This document shows, piece by piece, positions 10,997-22,313 of a DNA stretch of 64,000 bases (its first letter is position 1; every line of letters begins with the position of its first letter). The notes beneath the pieces were generated by a model. The model had not been told where the DNA came from, searched no databases, and saw nothing but the letters and a program-made list of their open reading frames with translations. The DNA comes from Undaria pinnatifida (Eukaryota; Sar; Phaeophyceae; Laminariales; Alariaceae), in the NCBI GenBank assembly GCA_012845835.1, contig JABAKD010000017.1, positions 1 to 64,000 on the forward strand, in the 5' to 3' direction. The translations under genes were made by a program, and so were the position numbers.

Positions 10997-12832
10997 GTAA
11001 AAAATGGCCTTACCGTAGCTTTATTTAGTCATACATCATACATCACACATCACACATCATACACCATCCACCTTACAACTACATGTACTTTGACCAAGGT
11101 CAATGCACACCAAACGGCCCACTTACACAAGATATCGACTCTCGTAAGATTTTTCTACTCAATCATATCCTCGCGCTTCCAGCAACTTTTCACGTGCTAC
11201 AGCAGTATCATGAATGTTGTTTGGCTCGCAAATATCGGCTGATGAGGTTGTTCAGTTCATGGGTTGGAAAAATTGTGGCAACAGCGTAGTCTGATACGGA
11301 AACGGATCCTCTTTTACACGGAAACGGATTCTCTTTTACTTCGATCTCCCCGCACGCCGGAAATAGTTGAAAGCTCTTCTTCAGATGATTTCCCTGTTGT
11401 TCCTGTAAACCAAAGGATCGGATATGAGTATAATAGTAACAATACCGTCAGTTGCTCCGTGCCAAACAATCCCGCGACGACAACAACGATAACCTAACAG
11501 TCTAGTATTCAAAGCAGCATCCACATATATATTTGTTGGGTGGGACGTGAACTACTTGAAATTAGTGGGAAACAATGTGATGAGTATAGTTAGAGGGAGT
11601 AGTTGGATACCGCGGATCGTTTCGCCTCGGTAGCGCGACTGTATGACAAACGAGCACAGCTCCATGTATCCTGTTTACAGTCGGCACGGAGGAGTACCCA
11701 TACGAAGTACATACCTGTATGTATCATATGTATCATACCATACTGCAGTGCGTAGTTTCTTTTTCTTGTCTTTTTAATTACTGCAACTAGTACTATTACT
11801 ATTACTAGTATTGTACGACATAAGAAATGGGCCGACCCTGCGATAAAGGTGCCTAACCAAAACATGTGGTTGTGCTTGGTTGTCAGTACTTTTTATATGG
11901 TTTTGGGGCTGAGGTCTCTCGTCGTTACTCGCGTTTTCCCTCTCGGAATCAGCTAAACAATACCACGATACCACGATACCACGATACCACAGTACCACAA
12001 TACCAATATAGCCCGGTCAGAAAACACCGCAAAAACGACGAAAGGGCACCACTCTCCTATTACAATAGCAAGGGCGAAATCAAAAACAAACAGGAGAGAT
12101 GTTATTTCTGCGCGATTCATTTATTTAGTTGGTTACATTCTTGCCTTCCGCTATTAAGCTCTCGAAAAGTCACCGATGTTGTTTTAGCGTGTCCCCTTGC
12201 TCGGGTGGGTGGAACTTCTATACGAGTACTATTAATCGTTGGAAGCATTTTGCTTCAGTGAGTTTACAATACTTCGGCCTCAGAGAGAACTCACAGGGAA
12301 GAGCTTAACCATGCCACCGTGCCCGCCCCTGGCCATCCCCTTCCTCAGTCGCCTTTACTGACGGGGTAGATCGCGTTACGCACTATTAGTCTATTATTGC
12401 AGTCGAATTTTGCCCCTCACAGGACATCCTATTACATAGCAGCATGTCATGCAAATCATAGAGAACGCAGAGTATGGGCGTTTAAGATACGGGGCAGTTA
12501 CATTGTAGTGAGACTATCGGCACGTTCATCTGCTCGTAATCTTGGCTGATTGAGAGAACACTGTGCAGAAGAGATTTCGAATACTGGTCGCCGAGTACAG
12601 AAGCAGGCTCTGTCTTGGGCTAGGTCGTGGAAACTTGATGGTTCGTTGAAAGATGTGCCGAGTTGGTTGCGGTCGCCGTGCTGGAGTGCGTCATATAGGC
12701 CCGTGTGCTGTGTGATTTGTGTTTGATTTGTACCTGAAAGGGTGTGGTATACTTGCTGCATCTCCTTGCTACTTTCTGCAGCATACATACCGCCGAGCAC
12801 GACCTCGAGTGCACGTGGGACATTCTTAGTCT
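10997..12832. other. Region without a supported gene
   Basis: Small overlapping frames only. The one regular feature is the 8-bp tandem repeat at 11961-12008. The region may include the decayed or lost 5' part of the gypsy element that follows, but no gag, protease or reverse transcriptase motif is recognisable. Confidence 0.4.
11961..12008 (+). repeat. 8-bp tandem repeat (TACCACGA)6
   Basis: Three perfect TACCACGA units are followed by TACCACAG, TACCACAA and a partial unit. Confidence 0.85.
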
Positions 12833-13054
12833 GTGGCACTCTTGCCTCATTTGCCTCCTGCTCTACGGCCGCAGCCGGCTCCGTCGCCGCCGCGACCCCT
12901 GGTCTTGTCGACTCGCCGGTCCGCACGGTGCCACTACCGTCCGACCGCGACCACGCAGAGCCTATATGGAACTCCTCTCTTACGGCTCACGCCTTCTCCT
13001 GGTGGCACGCCGACCGCATATACAAGGTCGGACGCCCTCGGCAACGCTGCTGAT

Positions 13055-13711
13055 TTGCGTTTCGCTGATTCCGTCGCGCGTTATTCACATGACGATTGGA
13101 AGCGAGAGCAGCACGTTGAGCCGACTTGCCACGCCATGATGCGTTACGTTTCTATCGGACGGCCATCGGTCCTGCCGCCCGACCTTTTGTCGTGCTACCT
13201 CTCGCACAAGCGTCCCTCCCTCTCAGACCAAGGAGTTGGCGGATAAGGGTCGACTACATACAACAGACCGCGACATCGTCCTACTCGTCCGTAACCCGAC
13301 ACTGCCGCCAACAAGCTCTGTCCAACCGAAATTTGTGGGGCGAGCTGCTTGTTTGCTAAACGACGAGCCAGTTCGCATCTAATTTCCCCTGCTCATGCGC
13401 CCTTGGATCATGCAAGCTCGTCACTCGACGGCCTCCTGCCACCTTGGCACCACGTGCACGTTGCGCATGCTGGAGCGTTTGTATTGGTGGATTGGCATGA
13501 GTGTGTGCACCCGGTGGTGGCTTTGCCACTGCTTGAAGTGCCAAGCGCGGAAAACCCCACCGCTGACTGTCCGCTGGCCCATCATCTCAATGCCTCTGCC
13601 GGAAGGTCCAGGTATCGCCGTCAGTGTTGACTACTTTGGCCCCCTCCGGTCACACCACGAGGCAACACCTACATCCGGCTGTTCACCGATCGCTTCAGTC
13701 GTCGGGCCGAC
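13055..13711 (+). pseudogene. Gypsy pre-integrase linker and H2C2 zinc finger, frameshifted
   Basis: Three reading-frame segments join in order. From 13055 a linker contains SHDDWKREQ and ends in LSHKRPSLSD. After a frame change near 13230 comes the segment with GRLHTTDRDIVLLVRNP. Then, past an in-frame stop near 13380, lies the integrase zinc-binding domain: HLGTTCTLRMLERLYWW, the GM that follows, and CxxCQARK. The first catalytic Asp lies in SVDYFGP near 13628. Another frame change near 13650 leads into the long integrase frame. All three segments fit one Ty3/gypsy polyprotein, so this is a decayed continuation of the downstream frame. Confidence 0.7.
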
Positions 13712-15283
13712 ATGTTCCCCGTCACTGCCGCTGAGTTCACCGCGGAGGGTACAGTCAATATCCTGGTGAACCAATACATCCCCTTGTGGGGGTGCCCGCG
13801 CACCATACTCTCGGACAACGGACTGCAGTTCTTATCCAAGCTTTCACAAGCTGTATATCAGCTGTTGGGTGTACACAAGCTTGCTACAAGCTCCTATCAT
13901 CCCAACTGTAACGGGGGCGTTGAGCGGGTAAATCACACTATGGCACAAATGCTGGCTATGGTGATCAACGAGCGACAAGACGATTGGGACTTGCATCTGC
14001 CCCACGTAGAAATCGCATACAACAACTCTGTCAGCGCGGCGACGGGTTTGGCGCCCAACGAGGTCTACATGGGCCGACTCCCACGGCTCCCCCTGACGAT
14101 TTTTGACCGCACAGGTGTCGTGGGACACCAGAGTCTGGCCCGTGACCACCTGGCTTATTGCGATTTGGCCACCGACCAGCAAAAGCGCGCGAACGACATT
14201 ATTCGCGCACACCACGCCCTTACCGTTTCCCGTGTCAACCGCAGAAACTCCGCCCTCGCCGACGCGCTGCGTCCAGCACCTAACTTCACTGTGGGTGGTT
14301 GGGCATGGGTATACAATTCTGCCTCTACCATCCGCCAGGGTGTGAAGGCGAATACCGACGCCAAGGTACTCAAGGCCAAACTCGAGCTTAACTGGACGGG
14401 CCCATACAAGGTCCTGGCCGTCGGTCCCTGCTCCGCCGCCGAGACCCCGGACGGCTCGCCGCTCGGGAGCAACCTCCTTTATTTGGATCTCCCTTCCGAC
14501 CTGCCTGGTTGGGACGCTCGTCGGCGTGTGGCCATCGAGCGCTGCAAACCCTGTGCCAACCCCCACGACAGCGGGGACATGGCCAAATACCTGCCGGCGG
14601 GGCTGACACAGTATGTTCTCAACAAATTTTCCAAGAAGTCCCCGCCGTACCACGTCACTCAAGATGACGTTTCGACTCCCCTTCAACGGCTGGAGGTCGA
14701 GCAGATCACTGGTCATCAGTCGGTACGGGGGCGAGGTGGCATCATCGCGGTGCTATACAAGACGCATTGGGCAAGACTCTCCGAACCGTCCTGGGAGCGG
14801 GAAATGGACCTTCACCTTTCCCGCTCCCACATCTTGCGTTATTGGGCCGGAACCCCGGACCAGCACCGCCAAACCAACCGCCTTGACCGCCAAATGCGGA
14901 TCGGAGCGGCACAGCGTGAGCTGTCCCGCAACAACGGGGAACGTTTCCTAGCGCCGGGCTACGCCTGTGTTCCCCGCGCCGATTTGCTCCGTCGCTACCA
15001 CGACACAGTACTCCCTAAGGGAGCCCACGTTTGGTACAAGGGAGACGATGGTTTACGGTGGCTTGGAAAAATCAGCGCGAGCACTACCGAGGACAAGGTA
15101 TACCTGGTCCGCTTTCTGGACGACCCGGGACCGATTATACTCCCTCTTCCCCCGGCGCGCTACACGACTTCAACGGGAGCCGTACGAGGTTCTTGGTGCT
15201 TGCAAGTTCACATCGCCAGTGCGTTTCCTTGGGGAATCCAACGTAACGTAGACGAAGCCCGAGGGGCGGCCGTGGCCAGTTGA
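13712..15283 (+). CDS. Ty3/gypsy integrase core with C-terminal chromodomain
   Basis: 523-codon open frame, by far the longest in the window. The start is the first ATG of the open stretch; the real polyprotein frame begins upstream. Residues about 1-120 are the rve integrase core: LSDNGLQF carries the second catalytic Asp and NGGVERVNH the Glu, with exactly 35 residues between them (D-D-35-E). Residues about 120-300 are the integrase C-terminal (GPY/F-like) part, including LNWTGPYKVL. Residues about 323-380 match a chromodomain: LEVEQITGH, then a beta strand, then PSWERE and SHILRYW. A further 140 residues follow with no assigned domain. Chromodomains direct chromovirus integration to marked chromatin; here that is inferred from family knowledge. 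Confidence 0.85.
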   Translation: MFPVTAAEFTAEGTVNILVNQYIPLWGCPRTILSDNGLQFLSKLSQAVYQLLGVHKLATSSYHPNCNGGVERVNHTMAQMLAMVINERQDDWDLHLPHVEIAYNNSVSAATGLAPNEVYMGRLPRLPLTIFDRTGVVGHQSLARDHLAYCDLATDQQKRANDIIRAHHALTVSRVNRRNSALADALRPAPNFTVGGWAWVYNSASTIRQGVKANTDAKVLKAKLELNWTGPYKVLAVGPCSAAETPDGSPLGSNLLYLDLPSDLPGWDARRRVAIERCKPCANPHDSGDMAKYLPAGLTQYVLNKFSKKSPPYHVTQDDVSTPLQRLEVEQITGHQSVRGRGGIIAVLYKTHWARLSEPSWEREMDLHLSRSHILRYWAGTPDQHRQTNRLDRQMRIGAAQRELSRNNGERFLAPGYACVPRADLLRRYHDTVLPKGAHVWYKGDDGLRWLGKISASTTEDKVYLVRFLDDPGPIILPLPPARYTTSTGAVRGSWCLQVHIASAFPWGIQRNVDEARGAAVAS

Positions 15284-16145
15284 CTTCCAAGCCACCACCG
15301 CTCCTCGATAGTTCTTCATTTTTTTAAGTTATGAGTTTTGCGTCTTCGTCTTTGGGTCGTTCGTAGTGACCTGAGGGTCTTCATCGCGTTTTGGGGCGGT
15401 TCTTTCCATTTCGTTTTTTTTCTGTCCTACCAAACCCCCTGCTCAGTGCCGGGTCAGGGTTCGGGTAAAACGCCGCCATCTGAGGCGCAGGGCTGTCGCC
15501 TTTTTGTCATTGTTCAATTTCGCCCTGCCGACGCCCTCCTCAGCCCAGAGCCGGGGGGCGACCAGTGTACGGGTCTGTGTGTCATCTTTTATGTTTTGTG
15601 TGTTGTATTTGTTCTGCTTTGTTTTTTGGGTCCAAACACTTCGTCCCCTAGCGGGGCTGTAGGTGTTGACACCTTCCATCCCGGGTATTCGTCGTTTCCT
15701 CGTCTAACCCCCCGCCTTGCCGATGGCCCGCGGGAGGTTTTTCGCATGACTTCTCCCTTGTGTTAGCGCCTGTGTTCCCCTCCATATCGACGAGGACTCG
15801 GCTCGCCATAGTACATTTTCTGTGGTTGGTTTGCCGTAAAGCCTTTCCTGCCCCCCCCGCCACACCGGCGGCATGCGGCAGGTTCTAGAGCCTTTTCTGC
15901 CCCCCCCGCCACACCGGCGGCATGCGGCAGGTTTTTGATGAGTGACTATTGCCTTGTTGTAGGATCTTCGTTTATTTCTACTGCTTTTCTTCGCGTGTTC
16001 CTGGCTCCATATAGCCACACGGTCAGAGGTGTGGGAGTGGGTTTTGAGGAGACGCATCTTCGACTCATGGTCTAGTTCGTACAACCGGGGGACTTTCCCT
16101 GAATCTCCCAAATTTCTGCATATGCGACTCATCAGGGTGGGCTAG
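15284..16145 (+). other. Gypsy 3' internal noncoding region
   Basis: About 860 bp between the integrase stop and the LTR. The last 150 bp (about 15994-16145) are also present in the internally deleted relative at 28301-28451, which shows they belong to the element. No env-like frame is supported. The purine-rich GGGTGGGCTAG just before 16146 is a weak polypurine-tract candidate. Confidence 0.55.
15841..15945 (+). repeat. Two tandem copies of a 49-bp GC-rich repeat
   Basis: Copies start at 15841 and 15890. Each contains GCCACACCGGCGGCATGCGG, with near-perfect identity and C-runs of the same length. GCCGCATGCCGCC-type self-complementarity suggests a hairpin in each copy. Confidence 0.85.
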
Positions 16146-16413
16146 GGTTAAGATACGGCCTCGAAAGGCCTGTCATTATCCGAATTTGAGATCATTTAGA
16201 TGGGTTTCGTATGATAAGGTTGGCGGTTTATATTCGGGGAAGTTAGGAACTAGATCGGAGGCACGTGCCTCCGATCTCAGAAGCTATCCCGGGCTCTGGT
16301 GGAAACGAATAAAGCTACATCTCTACGAAGGAACGAAAGTGAGTACTCTCTGAGGACTTGCTCAATTGGCAGACCTGCTGGGGGCACTCTGTCCCCCCTC
16401 CTTTAATGTACCA
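16146..16413 (+). repeat. Gypsy 3' LTR (268 bp)
   Basis: It begins GGTTAAGATACGG (the relative at 28 kb has the canonical TGTTAAGATACGG) and ends ATGTACCA (relative: TTCAACA). It contains AATAAA at 16308-16313, consistent with an R-region polyadenylation signal. A 26-bp perfect palindrome at 16252-16277 is centred on CACGTG. About 269 bp of the minus-strand copy at 28032-28300 aligns end to end. Confidence 0.75.
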
Positions 16414-18776
16414 TGTGTAGCAAGAAAGAGGGGCGTGCGATATAACGGGAAAAGGTGCACTTACATATTGGGGTTTTGGCACACAATAATGCTGGCGAGA
16501 AAGGTCGTGTAAGACATTCAACCAACCCAATACGTGTCCTGAGGCAGTAAGAATCCCCACCCTCCCTGCTAAGCGGTCTTCAGGAATGATTGCATCAGCA
16601 AACTGTTGGAAATCATTTACCTGTAGGCAATATGCCTGACAACCAATATCCTACATACCCAAGCAGTGTCAAGTTGGTATTACGGTGGAATATAAATGCT
16701 TAGACTATGGCTCTATAGCCCCTGACGGCACCAAACCTGTCACGTGTACCTGGTCTATTACCGATGTTTGTCTACACGTATTCTCCGGCCTTCCCAGTCA
16801 TATCCTACAACCGATGCTCGTGTTCTTTCCTCTCGCCGTTTCTTCCGCGGGCAACCTAGATGCATGGTTGAGACTTGAGACCATAGCACAGTCATTGTCA
16901 TGAGTTTTTTGTCACTATTCGTTCTTGATAGAATATTTCGGCCTCGCGGTCTGTCAACATGTACCCCCATGGGATAGCCTTCTTAGCGCAACAGTTGACA
17001 ACAAGTTCCATGTATTCACCGTTCACGTGTCCTTACGTATATCGTCTAGGTAACTTGGCTGGTATGGCTGTTTTACGGTCCGTGGCAACGACCTAAGACG
17101 ATACCACTCATTTAACCATTCATTACTCACAGTCGACGACTTCCCTTGACCAATTGAGTTTAATAAAACATGTGACTGTAACCAACTACGCTGTTGTGAC
17201 TAGCTGTGTGCGCTGCGATGCTCAGGACAGCCGCGCAAAGGAGATCTAAGTAATGCCTTACGTTATTTCAGTTGCAAGTTCCGCGTGAACCGAAATGCGC
17301 GTGAAATCAACACGTCCGAAAACATGCGATCTTCGCTCGCAAACGGTACTCATCTAAAATACCTCATAGATAGGGCGGGCGTTTGCAAATCTACTCGATT
17401 TGATAATCATCGTCTATCGCAATTGCTTCGTTGTTTCCCGGATTCTCCAGCCTCGACGTTTGGCGACCAGGACGCGGGCACAGCATGGCGAATTGACAAA
17501 GCATGACGAGTGAAACCGACGCCTCACCCGTAGTCATGAAGCCCTTACTGTGAACAACAGACCAATATATAGTCTAGCCACTGGGTGATGCTCATGTCGT
17601 GTATGTCTAGATCAAACGCATTGGGTTCAGTCCGCAAATCGCACCTGCTTCGCCCACGCTAACAACGCATCGCCAATATACTGTGGAGAAATCCTCCCCA
17701 AGGTAGAGAAAGCTTCGAAGAAGGTTTTGGAGAAGGCTTCGCCGATGTAGAGGAGTAATAGAGGAATTTCTCGACAAAGAAAGCTTCGTTTCTATCGCTG
17801 GCAGGAAGGCGATGTCGCAAAATATTGTAACGTGTTGATCGCCGGTCGAGTTGTTGAGGTCCGTAGAATTGTGTGTTTCGACGACGCCGAGGATGTTGTC
17901 GTGTGTAGACGTAGCTTGGAAAAGTTGTAGAGTTGACCGGTTATTTTCGTACATGAACGTGGACTGACCAGGGCGGTGCCAAGGGCACGTTAACCCGTCG
18001 AATTGTCTGGTGATCGTAGGATATAATAGCTGTTTCAAATGGGTGACAAGAGGGGCAGGTCAAATGGTATTCCACGTTAACAAGACGACAAGATGTCGCA
18101 ACAGCCAAGAACTGTTACAAAGTTGACTGAGCTGGACGGTGTTAACCCTACCCTTAACCCATCTATGTGTACACGTACATGGTCTATATGCCCGACGAAT
18201 TATCGCGTAATGGGAGGATATTTCCGTTTAACATGGGTGATAGTAGGATTCAGCATCATAGCCGCAGTTGCATACGAGTGGTACTGTCGGAGGATCCCAT
18301 AGAAGCACACATTGCGTTGTCAGAACGTCAACATGTCAAAACATAACCATCCGAAAACGGAATTACTTCGTTTAGCACGATAAATACGGTATATAGCGTT
18401 ACGGCAGGTCTGGGGACGGGCCAGTTGTATACACAGCGCCGATCCGTTGGCAACTGTATCCATATCTTACGAGATATGTCTGTGTACCCAATCCACATGA
18501 GACGTCCGCTGAATGGTGGATTGTTAACATACGCACGTACTACTGGGTTTGGTCTCAAGCGCCAGCGGCCCTGTGCCTCGCTTACAATAGGACTACAAAA
18601 CACACGTCGTTGCTGCCGCAGCGTAATCGGCGATTATATGTCGGTGGATATCACTAAGCCCAACAAACTATCCAAAGGGATACCAGGGTTTTCACTAACG
18701 CAAGCAACCCTGGGCCGCTATAAATGAAATGAGTCCGATCGCATTTCGCCCACGGTGGCCTTGATCTAGAGGCGAC
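16414..18776. other. Region without a supported gene
   Basis: The frames at 17607-18038 (minus, 143 codons) and 18093-18302 (plus, one predicted membrane segment, LTWVIVGFSIIAAVAYEW) are the best seen. Neither shows splice-supported continuation, homology I recognise, or a conserved copy. Both are within chance expectation for 64 kb. Confidence 0.35.
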
Positions 18777-18875
18777 CATTCAACAACATTCAACACCATC
18801 CAACATACTTCAACAGTATTCAACATTATTCAACATCATTCAACATCATTCAACATCATTCAACATTATTCGCCT
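18777..18875 (+). repeat. About 10-bp tandem repeat (ATTCAACATC)n
   Basis: Roughly ten units of ATTCAACATC/ATTCAACATT. The 3' half is nearly perfect and the 5' half diverged. Confidence 0.85.
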
Positions 18876-19210
18876 ATCACTACCAGGTAACAGGGTTAAC
18901 TTCAAAGCCCACATAACTCACCACAGGAACCCAAGCAACAAGCAAGGAAAGCCATCGCAGCATTGATATTTGCAGGGGTGGGAGAAATCCGGGAAATAAG
19001 AGAAGAAAGCATCCTCTGTCAGATAACGTTCACACCCCCTGGGTCGTATACTCTTACACATCGAGCATGTGGAATTGCAAAAGTGCAGTCTTGCATGCGG
19101 TAACTGCGTGTGCAGTGTTGAGGAAAATGTCTTCCCGGGGATCGCAATCATCAAGTACGACAAAAAAACGCGTGGTTGTGTTCGCTCGCCTCGTGAAAAG
19201 CAAGTCAGCT

Positions 19211-19241
19211 TAACCCTAACCCTAGCCCTAACCCTATCCCT
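19211..19241 (-). repeat. Interstitial telomere-type repeat (CCCTAA)n
   Basis: Five CCCTAA-like units with two single-base variants (CCCTAG and CCCTAT), in opposite orientation to the tract at 1.2 kb. Confidence 0.85.
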
Positions 19242-19267
19242 TACTCCATGACTGTAACATAGTTTGA

Positions 19268-19337
19268 ACTGCGACTTCGTTTTGGGAGACAGACGAACCG
19301 CCACTGCGACTTCGTTTTGGGAGACAGACGAACCGCC
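19268..19337 (+). repeat. Two perfect tandem copies of a 35-bp sequence
   Basis: The unit begins ACTGCGACTTCGTTTTGGG and ends GAACCGCC. Copies at 19268-19302 and 19303-19337 appear identical, implying a recent duplication. Confidence 0.9.
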
Positions 19338-19845
19338 ACACCAACCACTAGGAATTTGTGAGCATTTTTGTTTTGGCACCGCACACCTGCGTTCTCGGGG
19401 ATCCACCAGGCACTAGCCACTAGGCACGAGGCACTAGGCGCTTGCTGGCCGGGTCAGATGTAGTTTAGATTTTTGTTCTGGAGCACGAAAAAAAGGCATA
19501 CTGTAGTAGTATCTTAAAGAAATACAACAGCAAACTTGGATGGAGGTTTTCGTGTTACCTACTTACTGTCAAGCAATACTTACTATAATAGTGCACGGCG
19601 CCATTATGCGCTAAAACATTCCTCGAGGCGTCACTGAGAAGGTCGTATCGTGATACGGTCTAACGACAACCGTCGCTGGCTATTAGAAGATCTGTGGCGA
19701 TGCGTTGGCCGTGGGCTGTGGGCTGTTGGCTGTTGTTGGCTGTGAGCTGCGCCACCGCAAACAATGGTCAGCACAAATGCCCTCTTTCTCCCAATTTTAT
19801 CAGTTCTCACCTAACGGCGTTATTGCTTTATGCCTTTTTTGGCAA

Positions 19846-20130
19846 GGGTGCGTGTGGTAATGGTCGGGTCGGGAAAATGTGGTAGGGTCGGGAACGGGTC
19901 GGGACAAGAACGGGAATCCCGAGTATATTTTGTTCCCGACCGCCACTTCCCGATCCCTTCCCGACCTCGGTCTCTGTTCCCACCGTCTACTGTCCATATT
20001 TACGGCATCTTGTATCCGTCCCGACTGTTTCCCGCTCCGTCGTAATGTGTATTCCCGATTTTTCCCGTCCCGCCGCCCGCCAAGTTGTTCCCATCCAATC
20101 GTGACGTTCGCACGCAATTTCTCCCATCCC
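19846..20130. repeat. Low-complexity TTCCCGACC/GGTCGGGAA-rich stretch
   Basis: GGGTCGGGAA motifs dominate the left part and their complements the right part, giving an overall inverted-repeat character. The motif reappears in the 12-bp minisatellite near 22 kb. Confidence 0.5.
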
Positions 20131-20702
20131 GCAACACACTTAAGTGTCGGATGTCCCCATCCCATTTACCACGGATGGGTTGTGTCTTTTCCCCATCCTT
20201 TAGACTACGACTATGGATGCAACTAGAATACTCCAATTTGGCACTTTGGATTAGTATTCAACTTTGGGTGCAAAATAGCTGCAGCTGCTGTATACTGTAG
20301 TCTATTAAAGGTATTTAGAGGTGGTTGTCCGTTGCTTTTTCGAATTTTGTTAATTTCCACTCCTCCGCCTGGTTGGCATTAAAGTAGGACTCAAATCGTA
20401 GTAGGAGAGTGTTAATACGAGGAGGAACGGGATGCACGAGAGAAGGAGATGAAAAAATCAGACTTACTAACTGACATGAAAATGATTGTTCGGTAGACTA
20501 CAGAGTTGCCAGAAAAGGGTGGCCATCTTATGAGACAGGTGGTGGCCGTAGACTAGGAAAACGGGAAGGGGATAGGATATAAACAGTTGCTGTGTAGTAT
20601 AAGGAAGAAGCGCAATGAGCGCCCCAATGTTGAAGCTGTCTCTATTAGGAGTAGGAACGGTGCTCCGTCTCGAAAGGGATGCGTGGTCAATGGGTCAAGT
20701 GA
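20131..20702. other. Region without a supported gene
   Basis: Nothing recognisable; no open frame with a motif or a repeat match. Confidence 0.4.
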
Positions 20703-21790
20703 ATGAGTAAGGCAAGCGAAAAAAGAGTACCCCCCCCCCCCGACCCCCCGCGCCTTTTTGTATTGTTTTTATACACTGCTAGAAAGTTTTTCTTAATCAT
20801 AAAATATTCCAAAAATCGCATAATATACATATATGTATTTGTTGCTCTCCCTTGCTCAAACGCCCCACCTAATATCGAAATCCGCCACATACACTTCCAC
20901 GCACTGGATATCACCTGATTGTCTTTCTAGAGCCATTCCTGCCTCTGCTTCCCACCACCCACTCCCCCTAAAGGCCCGTAACGCCCCCTCTTTCCCAACC
21001 CCCGCATCATCGCCTAGACCTAGCACCACACGTATAGCAAATCCCTACATCTATGCCACCTAAATCCCTCCCCCCCTCCGTCCCCCCCTCCCCCACCCCC
21101 CACCTCCCCACCCTCCTACCCCCCCCCAATCCCACCCCCTCGAACACCCCGGCCTCTACTCACTGGCTGTACGACTCACAGGATATACACGATAAACTGG
21201 TGTATTCTTTTCAAAACAGTCACATATATATCACCTTAAAAAAACGTATAATTTCCACGGACAGATTGAGTTGCCCCACCGCCCCCGCACCCTCCCCCTC
21301 CCCCCCCCCCCATGATAAACAGGTGCATCTTTTACATATATATATATTAAACCGTCAGATGTATCCCCTTGAATGGTGTATAGCTTCCACGCACACCTTG
21401 AGCTCCTCCGCCCGTCCCCCATCCCCCCGCCCAACACAGCTCCCTTTTGATCAAAACCAGCCCCCCCCGTTCTTCAAAACTCCGCCCTCTCCTCACCGGA
21501 TATTCGACTTACAGTATTTACTTGATAAACGGATGCATTTCCTTCCGCAGCTGTCAGATTTTGTCCCCCTCAGAAACGGGTTTCATAGTTTCCGCGCACA
21601 GACTGCCTAACATCACCCCGTTGACCCTGATAGCTACACTGTAGTTGCAAGGGGGGTCGCCGACGTATATCCTTAATGAGGATACACAACCTGTAATATG
21701 CGCGATCGGAGTATCACACACAGCTTGCAAAGATGAGTTTTCGACAAAATATTCGATCTCACAGCTGGAGTGTATTTTCATTATATATAG
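20703..21790 (+). repeat. Poly-C element family, near full-length copy
   Basis: About 1.1 kb ending in the conserved tail at about 21700-21785. From the 5' side come C-runs, a block with CGAAATCCGCCA...CGCACTGGATATC, a block with ATCGCCTAGACCTAGCACC, then two or three modules each with GATATAC/GGATATTCGACTTACAG, a (G)TCAGATTT-CCCC motif and a TATAGTTTCC-type motif flanked by C-runs. The tail follows. The same order is found at 30.57-31.32 kb. A 185-codon Pro/Ser-rich frame through the C-runs is not conserved in other copies and is not called. Confidence 0.85.
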
Positions 21791-21967
21791 TCTTTTTTTT
21801 TTTTAAATAAATCGTTCGCTTTCTCCCAACCACCAAGGCGGCAAAAGTTCATTTGCGAAGTTGACAAAAAGCACTTGGTATAAATTCCTTCTTGTCAGCC
21901 ATTGTTTCCAGCCCGCGTTCCAGATCGTTTTCTTAACCACCCTGAACTTCATCTCCTGGGTATATCC

Positions 21968-22112
21968 CGACTATGTTACTGAGTGTGCTCCCGACTGCGT
22001 CTCCGACCGTTTGCCCGACTATGTTCCCGACCGATTCTCGACTGTGTTCCCGACCGACTTGCCGACTATGTTCCCGATCGATTTCCCGACTATATACCCG
22101 ACCAAGTTCCCC
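21968..22112 (+). repeat. Degenerate 12-bp-period minisatellite, CGACTATGTTCC type
   Basis: About twelve units of CGACTATGTTCC/CGACCGATTTCC. In the plus frame that reads through, this yields a four-residue Pro-(Asp/Thr)-x-(Val/Phe) periodicity (PDYVPDRF, PTMFPIDF). The 12-bp period matches the unrelated-looking array at 9.1-10.1 kb. Confidence 0.75.
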
Positions 22113-22313
22113 ATCTGTTCCCGACCCGTTCCATGATACGGTACCGTGGAGAAATCGTGGACTCCCGTTCCGTCTTGTCAACAACATGGCTTCCCGCCTT
22201 CCCGTCCCATTCCCGTCCGACGGTAGGCAAACGGGAACCTTTTCCCATGTCATCGCTCGGGAAGACCCAAATACTTTCCTGCCTCTGGCGATCTAAACGG
22301 ATACCGTCCTGTA

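Larger units (their letters stand above)
12833..16413 (+). mobile_element. Truncated Ty3/gypsy chromodomain retrotransposon (3' half)
   Basis: The order is pre-integrase linker, H2C2 zinc finger, integrase core, integrase C-terminal region, chromodomain, C-terminal extension, 860 bp of 3' noncoding sequence with a 49-bp tandem repeat, then a 268-bp LTR. Gag, protease, reverse transcriptase and RNase H are not recognisable upstream and there is no 5' LTR, so the copy is 5'-truncated. Frameshifts near 13230 and 13650 and a stop near 13380 show it is inactive. The internal end and LTR are confirmed by the relative at 28032-28513. The 5' boundary is arbitrary. Confidence 0.75.

Noticed and set aside
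12480-12500. TTTAAGATACGGGG as a possible 5' LTR start of the gypsy element
   Set aside because: Only about 11 bases match the LTR start; the following sequence does not align with the LTR.
13844-14716. 290-codon minus-strand frame
   Set aside because: Antisense shadow of the gypsy integrase frame, which carries the catalytic motifs on the plus strand.
18777-18875. CRISPR-like array
   Set aside because: Short direct 10-bp tandem repeat with no spacers, in a eukaryotic context.
21053-21610. 185-codon Pro/Ser/His-rich frame
   Set aside because: Runs through the C-run modules of a poly-C element and is not preserved in the other copies.
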